Shown here: positions 18,958 to 26,537 of the stretch, piece by piece | Layout: each line of letters begins with the position of its first letter | Position numbering within the stretch: position 1 is the stretch's first letter | Assembly: GCA_030430255.1 (NCBI GenBank) | Contig: JAUIGD010000018.1 | Location: 1 to 34,488 of the forward strand | Direction of reading: 5' to 3' | DNA from: Verrucomicrobiia bacterium | Lineage (GTDB): Bacteria; Verrucomicrobiota; Verrucomicrobiia; Verrucomicrobiales; DEV007 | Length of the DNA: 34,488 nucleotides | Program-made: the position numbers and the translations under genes | The notes under the pieces: generated by a model | The model's database searches: none | The model's input: the letters and a program-made list of their open reading frames with translations, nothing else | What the model was told of the DNA's origin: nothing

Positions 18958-19137
18958 ATGAAGAAAATCCTCATTGCCCTGTCCACCGCCGCGGTCGCCT
19001 TCACCTTCAGCTCTTGCGCCACGACCGGCAGCACTTGTTCCAAGGGCGACTGCTGTGGGAAGTGCCAAGCGAAGATCGAGTGCTGCGGCAAATGCGGCGG
19101 CGCTGCGGACAAGTGCTGCGGCACCTGCAAGAAGTAG
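18958..19137 (+). CDS. 59-aa Cys-rich putative lipoprotein with three CCGxC motifs
   Basis: Manual translation MKKILIALSTAAVAFTFSSCATTGSTCSKGDCCGKCQAKIECCGKCGGAADKCCGTCKK*; signal peptide with FSSC lipobox; 11 Cys in total; followed by a strong terminator. Not in the ORF track (below its size cut-off). Confidence 0.85.
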   Translation: MKKILIALSTAAVAFTFSSCATTGSTCSKGDCCGKCQAKIECCGKCGGAADKCCGTCKK

Positions 19138-19192
19138 CCCGGCCGGTGCTGCGCCCGTGGGCGCACGTCTCCCCGGAAGGAACCCATCACGA

Positions 19193-19226
19193 GGCGCCGG
19201 CGGTTGCTCCCGCCGGCGTCTTTTTT
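19193..19226 (+). terminator. Rho-independent terminator
   Basis: GGCGCCGGCGG-TTGCTC-CCGCCGGCGTC 11-bp stem (one G-T pair) followed by TTTTTT. Confidence 0.88.
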
Positions 19227-19239
19227 GCGGGCGGTCAGG

Positions 19240-20253
19240 TCAGAACCCGCCCCCGAGGAACTCGAGTTGATCGGTGCCTCTGAGCGACCAGGCCTCGTGG
19301 CCCCGCCGGCGCAGATCGGCGGCGAACTCGGCGGCGTAGCCGTGGGTGGTGAGCACCCGCCGCGGCGCCGCCGACTGGACGAAGGCCAGCAGGTCGTCGT
19401 AGTCGGCGTGGTCGGAGAGCGGGAAGACCTCGTCGCAGCGGAACCGATAGCGTGCGGAGCGGTCGGCGCCCCACCCAGAGAACATCGCCGTGCGGTAGCG
19501 GCTGCCGGCCGGCGGATCGGGCAGCTTGCCGCCGGGTGGAGCTAACAAAACACTGCCGGGCAAGGGGCCGGCCCCGATCGGGCGGTGCGGCGCGAACTCG
19601 ATCCCCGCCTCTCGATACGGGCCGAGGAGGTCGAGGACCCGCTCGTGCGCGGCGACCTCGAATCCCGAACCGGCGAGCATGGCGAGGATCTCCTGTGCCT
19701 TGCCGAAAGAGTACCCGAGCAGCAGGGGGACCTCACCGGCATCGATGGCGGCGCGGCAGAACGACCAGGTGCGCGCCCTGATCTCCTCGGGCGGCGGGAA
19801 TCGATAGCGGGGCACCCCGAACGTCGTCTCCATGATCACGGTGTCGGCGGTCATCCACCGGGGCGCTTCCGCGCTCAATCCGGGGCGGGTTTTGAAATCG
19901 CCGGTGTAGAGCAGGCTGGCGCCATCGGCGAGGCGGGTGACGTGGATCATCGCCGAACCGAGCGCGTGGCCCGCCGGGGTGAGGACGATCCGGTGACCCG
20001 CGCGCTCCAGGGGCCGATCGTAGGGGAGCTCGATGTACTCCCGCTTGCCCCCATAGCGCGCGCGGAGCAGGGCGGCATTGGTCGGCGAGCAGAGGATGGT
20101 GGCGTGGCGGGCGTAATGATCGGCGTGGGCGTGGGAGACGAAAGCGAAGGGCTTTCTGCGCGAGGGGTCGAGCCAAAGCTCCGCCCCGGGCAGGTAGATC
20201 CCGCCGTCTCGCGGTTCGACGGGGATGGCAGGTGCGGAGGATTCGCAGGGCAC
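19240..20253 (-). CDS. MBL-fold exonuclease/RNA-processing-like protein (beta-CASP-like; related to ligase-associated DNA exonucleases)
   Basis: FVSHAHADHYARHA, TPAGHALGSAMIHV, LLYTGDFKTRPG, TVIMETTFGVPRYRFPP, FPLSDHADYDDLLAFV; GTG start. Confidence 0.82.
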   Translation of the reverse strand: MPCESSAPAIPVEPRDGGIYLPGAELWLDPSRRKPFAFVSHAHADHYARHATILCSPTNAALLRARYGGKREYIELPYDRPLERAGHRIVLTPAGHALGSAMIHVTRLADGASLLYTGDFKTRPGLSAEAPRWMTADTVIMETTFGVPRYRFPPPEEIRARTWSFCRAAIDAGEVPLLLGYSFGKAQEILAMLAGSGFEVAAHERVLDLLGPYREAGIEFAPHRPIGAGPLPGSVLLAPPGGKLPDPPAGSRYRTAMFSGWGADRSARYRFRCDEVFPLSDHADYDDLLAFVQSAAPRRVLTTHGYAAEFAADLRRRGHEAWSLRGTDQLEFLGGGF

Positions 20254-20481
20254 GAAACCGACAAACTAACGCGCGTGGCTGGACCGAATCCACCTCCAAG
20301 CTCCGGATCGCCTTCGAGACCGCTGTGGGCGTCGACGTTGGATCCGGCTCGGGCAGGGTGTTCATCCGGGCCGCTTCACCGATCCCTACCGCCGCCCATT
20401 CAACGTCAACGCATGATGGCGCCTCGCCTGCGGAGGGGGTGATCGATCTGGATCGCGGTCGGTGAGACAAAATAAAAACAG

Positions 20482-20520
20482 TTGTCATAATTTTCAAAAA
20501 TAATACCATTGTCATTATTG
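20482..20520 (+). promoter_or_regulatory. AT-rich putative promoter/operator with near-repeat TTGTCATAAT ... TTGTCATTAT
   Basis: Very AT-rich stretch (20466-20520) in a high-GC background, immediately upstream of the 20546 CDS; two near-identical decamers at 20482-20491 and 20509-20518. Confidence 0.45.
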
Positions 20521-20545
20521 CGTCGTATCGGCGCGTTCTGCCTTG

Positions 20546-21502
20546 ATGAATCCACCCGCTTCGCCCTCATTCACGGACGGTTTTTCCCTGGGGGCAATGC
20601 CCGGGCGGCGCTGGGATGCCGATTTGCTGCTGCGCTTGGATTGGAAGCGATTTCAAGACTTGGTGCGAGTGCTGGTGACGAAGGCGGGATACCGCGTGCG
20701 CCCGCTTTTGGTCGGCGAGGCGGGGGTCTGCCTGATGTCCCTGGTGAACGGGTCGCGGCGCCGCCCGGAGGCCTTGCTCGGCTGTGCGCCGTGGAACCAA
20801 CCCGTGGTGTCGGGCCGGCTGCTGGCGGGCTTCCATCAGGAGGTGGTCAATCGCGGCTTCCCGCGCGGCACGTTCTTTACGCCAGGGCGATTCCATAGCG
20901 ACGCCGCGGACTTCGCCGGAGTGCGCCCGATCGAGCGGGTCGACGCGCGCGATTTCGTCGCTGTCTTGGCGCGGCTGTCGGCGGCGGAGGCCGAGCACCT
21001 GCTGAAGCTGACGACCGCCGGCGAGTTCGGTGTGCCGACCTGTCCAGCCTGTTCGATCAAGCTCGCGCTCCGCGATTCGGAGATGCCGGAGGGGGCGGGG
21101 AAGCTGAAGAACCTCACCGTGCGCCGCTCGGAGACCTTCGTCGGGGATGTGCGCTGCAACCGGCTCACCATCGGCAGGGGCGCCGAGGCGCAGTTCCTGA
21201 AGGGGGTGTATGCGAACCGCTTGGTGGTGCACGGCAGGGCGATGGGGAATTTCACCTGCCGCGGTGCGGCGAAGATCGGCGTCGGCGCGTGGGTCGTCGG
21301 CTCGGTGGCGGCGCGCTCGGTCGAGCTTGAGCCCGGCGGCATCGTGGACGGAGAGATGCGGATCCTCGACGAGGTCGAGGTCCGGCCGGTGCGCGTCCCC
21401 CCCCACGAGCCGATCTGGGGCTGCCCGAACTATCCGAAATGCCGGGTCGTCCTGCCGGTGCGGAAGCTCGATGCGCCGGGCGGCCAAGCGGGGGAGGCGT
21501 AG
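20546..21502 (+). CDS. Degenerate Mrr-like domain + zinc ribbon split by a bactofilin-like beta-helix
   Basis: WKRFQDLVRVLVTKAGYRVRP...RGTFFTPGRFHSDAADFA (Mrr_cat-like); CPAC ... WGCPNYPKCR (topoisomerase-type zinc ribbon halves); LTVRRSETFVGDVRCNRLTIGRGAEAQFLKGVYANRLVVHGRAMGNFTCRGAAKIGVGAWVVGSVAARSVELEPGGIVDGEM (bactofilin-like). Confidence 0.8.
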   Translation: MNPPASPSFTDGFSLGAMPGRRWDADLLLRLDWKRFQDLVRVLVTKAGYRVRPLLVGEAGVCLMSLVNGSRRRPEALLGCAPWNQPVVSGRLLAGFHQEVVNRGFPRGTFFTPGRFHSDAADFAGVRPIERVDARDFVAVLARLSAAEAEHLLKLTTAGEFGVPTCPACSIKLALRDSEMPEGAGKLKNLTVRRSETFVGDVRCNRLTIGRGAEAQFLKGVYANRLVVHGRAMGNFTCRGAAKIGVGAWVVGSVAARSVELEPGGIVDGEMRILDEVEVRPVRVPPHEPIWGCPNYPKCRVVLPVRKLDAPGGQAGEA

Positions 21503-21648
21503 GAGACACCGCTTTGCCGTTGCCAACGCCGCCGAGACGAGTTTGAATCTGGGGATGCGCCGGGGGCGCTTCCCGGATTCCTCACCGGCATGAGCTTACC
21601 CGTTTCTGTAACAACCCTGATACGTTCGCCGGGGAGCGACTAGCTGTC

Positions 21649-22227
21649 ATGAATGTCAATAGGTGGGTTCCCTTCGCGACAGCGGTTGTTGTGTCCGTGT
21701 TGTTCGCCGGATATCGGAGAGTGCAATGGCACGGAAGCTATCCTCTCGCTGAGTACAGATTGACTCCAATAGACGCACACGGAAGCGTTATCCATGGCGC
21801 AAGACTCTGGGTTGAGAGCGATCGAACGATGCCGCCATGCGGTCCATTCCTAGAGTGTGGGAGCTCTCCGATCGGTCAGGGGGAATCGGGAGAGTTCGTG
21901 CTGACACAGGGCGTCCTCGGGTCGCGGTTTGGTGGAGAGGCAGTTACCTTTTTTGGATTGCGGGTGTTTGGTGAACTTCCGGGTGCGATTCGACTGAAGA
22001 TTGCGGCGGGCGGCGGCCAGGTGGCAACCGTCCCATATGGCGAACTCTATTCGGAGGTGGCAGCGAAGAGTGAGGATCTCCCGAGGGCCGAGCGATGGAT
22101 CTGCGCTTCCGGCAGCGAGCTTCTCCGCAAGGATGAGCCTCAAGCCTTGGAGCTTGAGAAGAGGGTTCCGGTTGAGATCCCGTTGGTTGAGAGGCGGGTG
22201 CTCGTTGTGAGCTCCCAGCAGCGCTAG
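21649..22227 (+). CDS. Hypothetical protein with N-terminal TM anchor (accessory)
   Basis: MNVNRWVPFATAVVVSVLFAGYRRVQW...; non-artefactual composition; lower-GC than flanks. Confidence 0.6.
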   Translation: MNVNRWVPFATAVVVSVLFAGYRRVQWHGSYPLAEYRLTPIDAHGSVIHGARLWVESDRTMPPCGPFLECGSSPIGQGESGEFVLTQGVLGSRFGGEAVTFFGLRVFGELPGAIRLKIAAGGGQVATVPYGELYSEVAAKSEDLPRAERWICASGSELLRKDEPQALELEKRVPVEIPLVERRVLVVSSQQR

Positions 22228-22250
22228 CCCGGATCGATCACCACATCCGG
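22221..22250 (+). repeat. Element C terminal motif at a gene 3' end
   Basis: GCGCTAGCCCGGATCGATCACC; the TAG is the stop of the 21649 CDS. Confidence 0.75.
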
Positions 22251-22253
22251 TCG

Positions 22254-22805
22254 ATGGCAAAGGGATTGGTTTTTGCGATTTTAGCCGCCCTCGCTGTGAT
22301 CGCCTTTGCGGTTTTTCGCCCCAAGCCGCAGACGACGGTAGTGAGAGTCGAACACGTGACCGTCGTGGAACGAAGCGGGATCGTCTCCCTGTGCGCCCGG
22401 GTCGATCTCTCCGACATGAACGATGTGCTCTTAATGGAGTTTGTTCGCGATGGGGTTGTGGTTGCGGCAAGGTCGCGGAGCAAACTGGACTGCGAGATTG
22501 AGAGGAATCCATTTTGGGCGAGCCACCCGTACTCGATCGCCAAGTGCTGCTTGGTTCTCGGGACGAAGCCGGTGGATGTTTCTCAGGGAGCCGAGGTCGG
22601 ATCTGTAGACGCTGTTTCTGATTCGCCCGTATCCGATCCTGGCTTCTTATCTGGGATGAAGACGGGGGCGGGGGAAGCCATCGAGTTGGTTCCTGGATCG
22701 AGGGCGGTTGTCTATTCTTCAACCTCAGAGGCCGGGGAGGAGATTTCCATTCTGCTTTCAGTGTTGGCTGCCGGATCTCACTACAATCCCCATCGGGGTC
22801 TATAA
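22254..22805 (+). CDS. Hypothetical protein with N-terminal TM anchor (accessory)
   Basis: MAKGLVFAILAALAVIAFAVFRPKPQ... followed by a soluble domain; 26 nt downstream of the previous gene; lower-GC. Confidence 0.58.
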   Translation: MAKGLVFAILAALAVIAFAVFRPKPQTTVVRVEHVTVVERSGIVSLCARVDLSDMNDVLLMEFVRDGVVVAARSRSKLDCEIERNPFWASHPYSIAKCCLVLGTKPVDVSQGAEVGSVDAVSDSPVSDPGFLSGMKTGAGEAIELVPGSRAVVYSSTSEAGEEISILLSVLAAGSHYNPHRGL

Positions 22806-22982
22806 GTGGCGCCCGCAGCCACCTCCTCGGTGGGCCGGGCGAGGGGCGCTCCGATGTGCTGCGGCGATGCCGGCTCCCGTGTCATCGTCCGTGGGGGCGT
22901 GCGATCGGGGAGGCCCCGGCCGAGGGCGGGCAGGCGCTTCCTCTGGACGGTGTTCTCATCAGGGCTACTTTGTTCTGCTGCC

Positions 22983-24149
22983 ATGATTCGCTACGTCGTC
23001 CTTCCGGTTTTCGCGATCGCCGCTCTGGCGCCCGGCCGTGGGGATGCGGCGGAGGGGGCGGCATCCGTGGGGAGGCAGATCTTCTTCGACACGCGACTCT
23101 CAGAGCCGGAGGGGCAATCGTGTGCGAGTTGCCACGACCCCAGGCACGGCTTCGCCGACCCAAGACCGGTTTCACCCGGTGCCGTGGTGGGGCGCGAGGG
23201 GACGCGCAACGCGCCGAGCTTGATGTATGCCTCGTTGATCCCCGCGATGGTCCTCGAGGAGTTTTACGACGAGGATGGTGTGCAGAGCATGGTGCACGAG
23301 GGCGGACTGTTTCTCGACGGGCGTGCGCACGACCAGTTCCAGCAGGTGCAGCAGCCATTTTTCGATCCGAGGGAGATGAACCTACCCGATGCCGGTGAGT
23401 TGGCGGCGCGACTCCGCGAGGCCGAATACGCAGGGGCGTTGCAGGAGCTGGTTGGCGATGGGTCTTGGGGGCGTGACTCCGCAGTCAACTTCCACGCCTA
23501 CCGCGCGTTGGTCGAGTTCCTCAAGGATCCGCTGTTCCGGCCATTCGACGCCCGCATCGACGCCTTCTGGGCGGGGGATGAGAGCGCGCTTACAGCGGCT
23601 GAGCGGCGCGGATTGGAGGTGTTCAAAGTCGAAGGCAACTGCGTGAAATGCCATTTGGTCGGCACGCTGACCTGGCCTGAGCCGCTGTTGAGCGACTACG
23701 GCTACGACAACGTGGGTGCGCCCTCGCGCGGCGAGAGGGATCCCGGGCTGGGCGGTCACACCGGCGATCCCGAGGAACTGGGGCAATTCAAGGCGCCGAC
23801 CTTGCGCAACATCGCCCTCACCGCCCCCTACATGCACAACGGATCCATCGCGACCCTCAAGGAGGTGATGGAGTTCTACAACAAGCGTGACCTCGAGCCG
23901 CACCGTTGGGGCGAGACCGACTATCCCGATACGGTGAATCGCGAGGACATGGGCGACCTCGGACTGACCGACCAACAGGTGGAAGATCTCACGGCCCTGA
24001 TGGATGCGTTCACCGACCGCAGCCTCCTTGAGATGGAGCCCGGCGATCGTTTGCCGAGAGCGAGGCCGGGCACCCCGAGTACGGAGGCGAGAAAGAACTA
24101 CTTCCCGGATTGGTCGCACCGCCTCGACCCCGAATTCCGCTCTCCATGA
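22983..24149 (+). CDS. Di-heme cytochrome c peroxidase / MauG family
   Basis: Signal peptide, QSCASCHDPRHGFADPRPVS and GNCVKCHLVG heme motifs, FKAPTLRNIALTAPYMHNGSIATLKEVMEFYNK. Confidence 0.95.
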   Translation: MIRYVVLPVFAIAALAPGRGDAAEGAASVGRQIFFDTRLSEPEGQSCASCHDPRHGFADPRPVSPGAVVGREGTRNAPSLMYASLIPAMVLEEFYDEDGVQSMVHEGGLFLDGRAHDQFQQVQQPFFDPREMNLPDAGELAARLREAEYAGALQELVGDGSWGRDSAVNFHAYRALVEFLKDPLFRPFDARIDAFWAGDESALTAAERRGLEVFKVEGNCVKCHLVGTLTWPEPLLSDYGYDNVGAPSRGERDPGLGGHTGDPEELGQFKAPTLRNIALTAPYMHNGSIATLKEVMEFYNKRDLEPHRWGETDYPDTVNREDMGDLGLTDQQVEDLTALMDAFTDRSLLEMEPGDRLPRARPGTPSTEARKNYFPDWSHRLDPEFRSP

Positions 24150-24244
24150 GAGAATGGCGCTCGGATCAGGTGGTGCATCGCTTTGCCGCGGCTTCTCCCG
24201 CCCCTGCCGGGGCGGATCGCGCTGCTCCTTCCAAGTGCCCCGGA

Positions 24245-24328
24245 GTTTCGCTGGTGCTGCACTCCGCGCTCCCTTCTCTCGGACTTCCGGCACTTCCCCT
24301 CAACCAAGCGCCATTTGGGCTTGGTTAG
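24245..24328 (+). repeat. Dispersed repeat element B, copy 2
   Basis: GTTTCGCTGGTGCTGCACTCCGCGCTCCCTTCTCTCGGACTTCCGGCACTTCCCCTCAACCAAGCGCCATTTGGGCTTGGTT aligns with 244-325. Confidence 0.75.
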
Positions 24329-24385
24329 GCCTGATTTCCGGCGCTTCGAGTCGGAGTTTGGAAGAGATGCTCACTCCTGGAGACC

Positions 24386-24480
24386 CTAGCCCGAACCGAT
24401 CACCAAGCTCCGGGCTGCGGCTTGCCCTCGTTGATGCTGAGGGTGTTGCCGTTGGGAACGGCTCGGGCAGGCTGGGTGCT
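24386..24480 (+). repeat. Dispersed repeat element C, copy 2
   Basis: CTAGCCCGAACCGATCACCAAGCTCCGGGCTGCGGCTTGCCCTCGTTGATGCTGAGGGTGTTG. Confidence 0.88.
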
Positions 24481-24483
24481 GCC

Positions 24484-24725
24484 GTTGCAAGCGCGCGCCG
24501 CAGTGCCCCGCCGAGTCGAGTTCGCAAGCCAGCCAAGGTGCGCTGGGATCATTGAACAAGCGGAGGTCTCTGGAGACGCGGACCGCGGTGAGAGGCCCTT
24601 CGCGTTGCTCAGGGTGACAGCTCCGGAGAGTTGGGGGCGGTGTGTGGGGACGGCGACCAACCCTTCGGAGGGTGCGAAGCGGGCGGGCGAGGAGGCGCCT
24701 TCCCGCCGATGCTCCACCTCAACCT
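24484..24725 (+). repeat. Dispersed repeat element A, copy 3
   Basis: GGAGACGCGGACCGCGGTGAGAGGCCCTTCGCGTTGCTCAGGGTGACAG; GCGAAGCGGGCGGGCGAGGAGGCGCCTTCCCGCCGATGCTCCACCTCAA. Confidence 0.88.
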
Positions 24726-24781
24726 AGCCCGGACTGTTCACCAAGCTCCGGGCTGCGGCTTGCCCGTGCCCCACCTCAGGG
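24724..24781 (+). repeat. Dispersed repeat element C, copy 3 (short, with perfect hairpin)
   Basis: CTAGCCCGGACTGTTCACCAAGCTCCGGGCTGCGGCTTGCCC; AGCCCGGA (24726-24733) / TCCGGGCT (24747-24754) inverted repeat. Confidence 0.85.
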
Positions 24782-24800
24782 GTACGGAAGTCGCTCCGGG

Positions 24801-26495
24801 TCAGCGCGGCTTCCCGACCTCGGCGAAATGCGCGATCTTTTCAGCGGAAAGGGCGCGCCCGAAAAGCGCGAATTCGTCGATGCGCCCGTGGAAATGGCGG
24901 ACGGGGCGGTGTCCGCGATCATCACAGTAACCGCCGTTGCCGATCTCGGAGCGGGCGGGCGTGAGGGCGATGGCGCGGGAGGCATCCATCTTTCCTGACC
25001 ACACGGGGCTTCCGTCCAGGTAGTGCGTCGCGGTGCCCCCGGCCGCATCATAGACGGTGGCCAAGTGGTGCCACTCGCCGAGCGGGCGGTCGCCGCCGAG
25101 GATGGGGGGCGATCGGAAGATGCTCTGGTTGTTGCCATTGGACATCGTCACGCTGAGCGAAAGGCTTCCATCCGGATTCAGGAACCATTCGAAGGCGCCG
25201 GGGGCCCGTTCGTTGCTGCTGAAGAGCGAGTTGGGACGGTCGTTGGAGAGCGAGTCCGGGCGCACCCAAGTCGAGAGCGTCATCTGTTCGTAGGCGCTTT
25301 CGGTCTGGACGGTGACGCGGTCGCTGGCGCGGCTGAACTCCAGTGCCCCTTTGGAGGGCCAGCGGCCGGTCGTCCAGCGGCAGCCGACGATGCCACCGTG
25401 GGTCGCGCGGTTGAGGTAGCTGGCTTCATTGACGAGCGATCGCTCGCGCGGACCCTGTTCGTCGAAGGTGTAGAGCGCGATGAGGTCGGCATCGGATCGC
25501 AGGTCTTCGGCGAGCTGGCGCCAACGTTCGTGGCGCATGGAGGCGTCGGCGAGCGCCGTATCTTTGAGATCGGCGAAGGAGATGAACGACATGGCGTCGG
25601 CGTCGATGCGTCGGATCCCGCTGGCGCGGAGCCGAACGGCCTCGTCCGAGCTCAGTTGCCTAGTCAGCTGGGGCGTGCCGATCGCGCCGCCCTCGGTGAT
25701 GTCGAGGGAGCCGTCGAAACAGTGGATCTCGGTGACGTGGCCGTCATCGTGGATGCTGATCCCGAATTCGGAGCCGCTGTTGGCGATCTCGAACTGGGCG
25801 GTAGCGAGGGTGAACTCGCGCGTGCCGGACGGGACCTTGACGCGCATGCGCCCCTCGTGGAGGTAGCCGCTGCGGTCCGAGGTCAGTTCGAAGACGGCGG
25901 GGCTCTCGATGAGCACGCGCACGCCCGAGTAGAATTCGATTTCGGCGAGGCCGGATTCGAGCCGGAGTTCGCCGCGGTTCAGCACCCCTCCGGATTGGCC
26001 GGGGTGTTGGCCTCCCTTCCCGTAGCTGGCGCCGACGGACTCCATCAGGACGGCGACGCCGCTGTGGCCCGGAGCCAGCTCTTCGGCAACGGCCTCACCC
26101 GGGGCGAGCGGATTCTTCTTGGTCAGGAAGAAGGTCGCGCCGGCGGCGAGGATCACCGCGGCGGCGGCGGCGCCCAAGGTGAGCGGCCGCCACTTCGGGC
26201 TGAGGATCTGGCGGGTGTTTTGCCCTTCGAAGAACAGGGCGGTCGACTTGGCGATCGCGAGCGGAACCGTCTTGCTGCCGACTTCGAGTGGCGGGCGGGC
26301 AGCGACTTCGTCTTCGATGCCGGCGACGAGTTGGGAGTAATCGATGTAGAACTCACAAGCCTCGGGATCGCCGTCGAGGATGGATTCGATGCGCGCGATC
26401 TCCTGCGGGCTTGCCAGCCCGTCATGCAGTTGCGAGAGGAGCTTCTCGAGCTCCACAAAGCGTTGGTGGTGAGGTTCGTGTTGAGGCGCGCCCAT
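24801..26495 (-). CDS. FecR-domain anti-sigma-like protein with a C-terminal LamG/concanavalin-like domain
   Basis: N-terminal ELEKLLSQLHDGLASPQEIARIESILDGDPEACEFYIDYSQL, TM, FecR-like LESGLAEIEFYSGVRVLIESPAVFELTSDRSGYLHEGRMRVKVP, C-terminal LamG (MTLSTWVRPDSLSNDRPNSLFSS... RIDEFALFGRALSAEKI). Confidence 0.9.
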   Translation of the reverse strand: MGAPQHEPHHQRFVELEKLLSQLHDGLASPQEIARIESILDGDPEACEFYIDYSQLVAGIEDEVAARPPLEVGSKTVPLAIAKSTALFFEGQNTRQILSPKWRPLTLGAAAAAVILAAGATFFLTKKNPLAPGEAVAEELAPGHSGVAVLMESVGASYGKGGQHPGQSGGVLNRGELRLESGLAEIEFYSGVRVLIESPAVFELTSDRSGYLHEGRMRVKVPSGTREFTLATAQFEIANSGSEFGISIHDDGHVTEIHCFDGSLDITEGGAIGTPQLTRQLSSDEAVRLRASGIRRIDADAMSFISFADLKDTALADASMRHERWRQLAEDLRSDADLIALYTFDEQGPRERSLVNEASYLNRATHGGIVGCRWTTGRWPSKGALEFSRASDRVTVQTESAYEQMTLSTWVRPDSLSNDRPNSLFSSNERAPGAFEWFLNPDGSLSLSVTMSNGNNQSIFRSPPILGGDRPLGEWHHLATVYDAAGGTATHYLDGSPVWSGKMDASRAIALTPARSEIGNGGYCDDRGHRPVRHFHGRIDEFALFGRALSAEKIAHFAEVGKPR

Positions 26496-26537
26496 GGTTT
26501 CTGTTTCCAGTGGAGTATGGCCTGCAGGAGAGTTTTC

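Noticed and set aside
19733-20515. 260-aa minus-strand ORF overlapping the MBL exonuclease
   Set aside because: Out of frame with the well-supported MBL protein; the upstream part overlaps a degenerate repeat
24004-24728. ORFs of 60-183 aa across 24.0-24.7 kb
   Set aside because: They read through dispersed repeats and give typical spurious products (e.g. VTLSNAKGLSPR on the minus strand)
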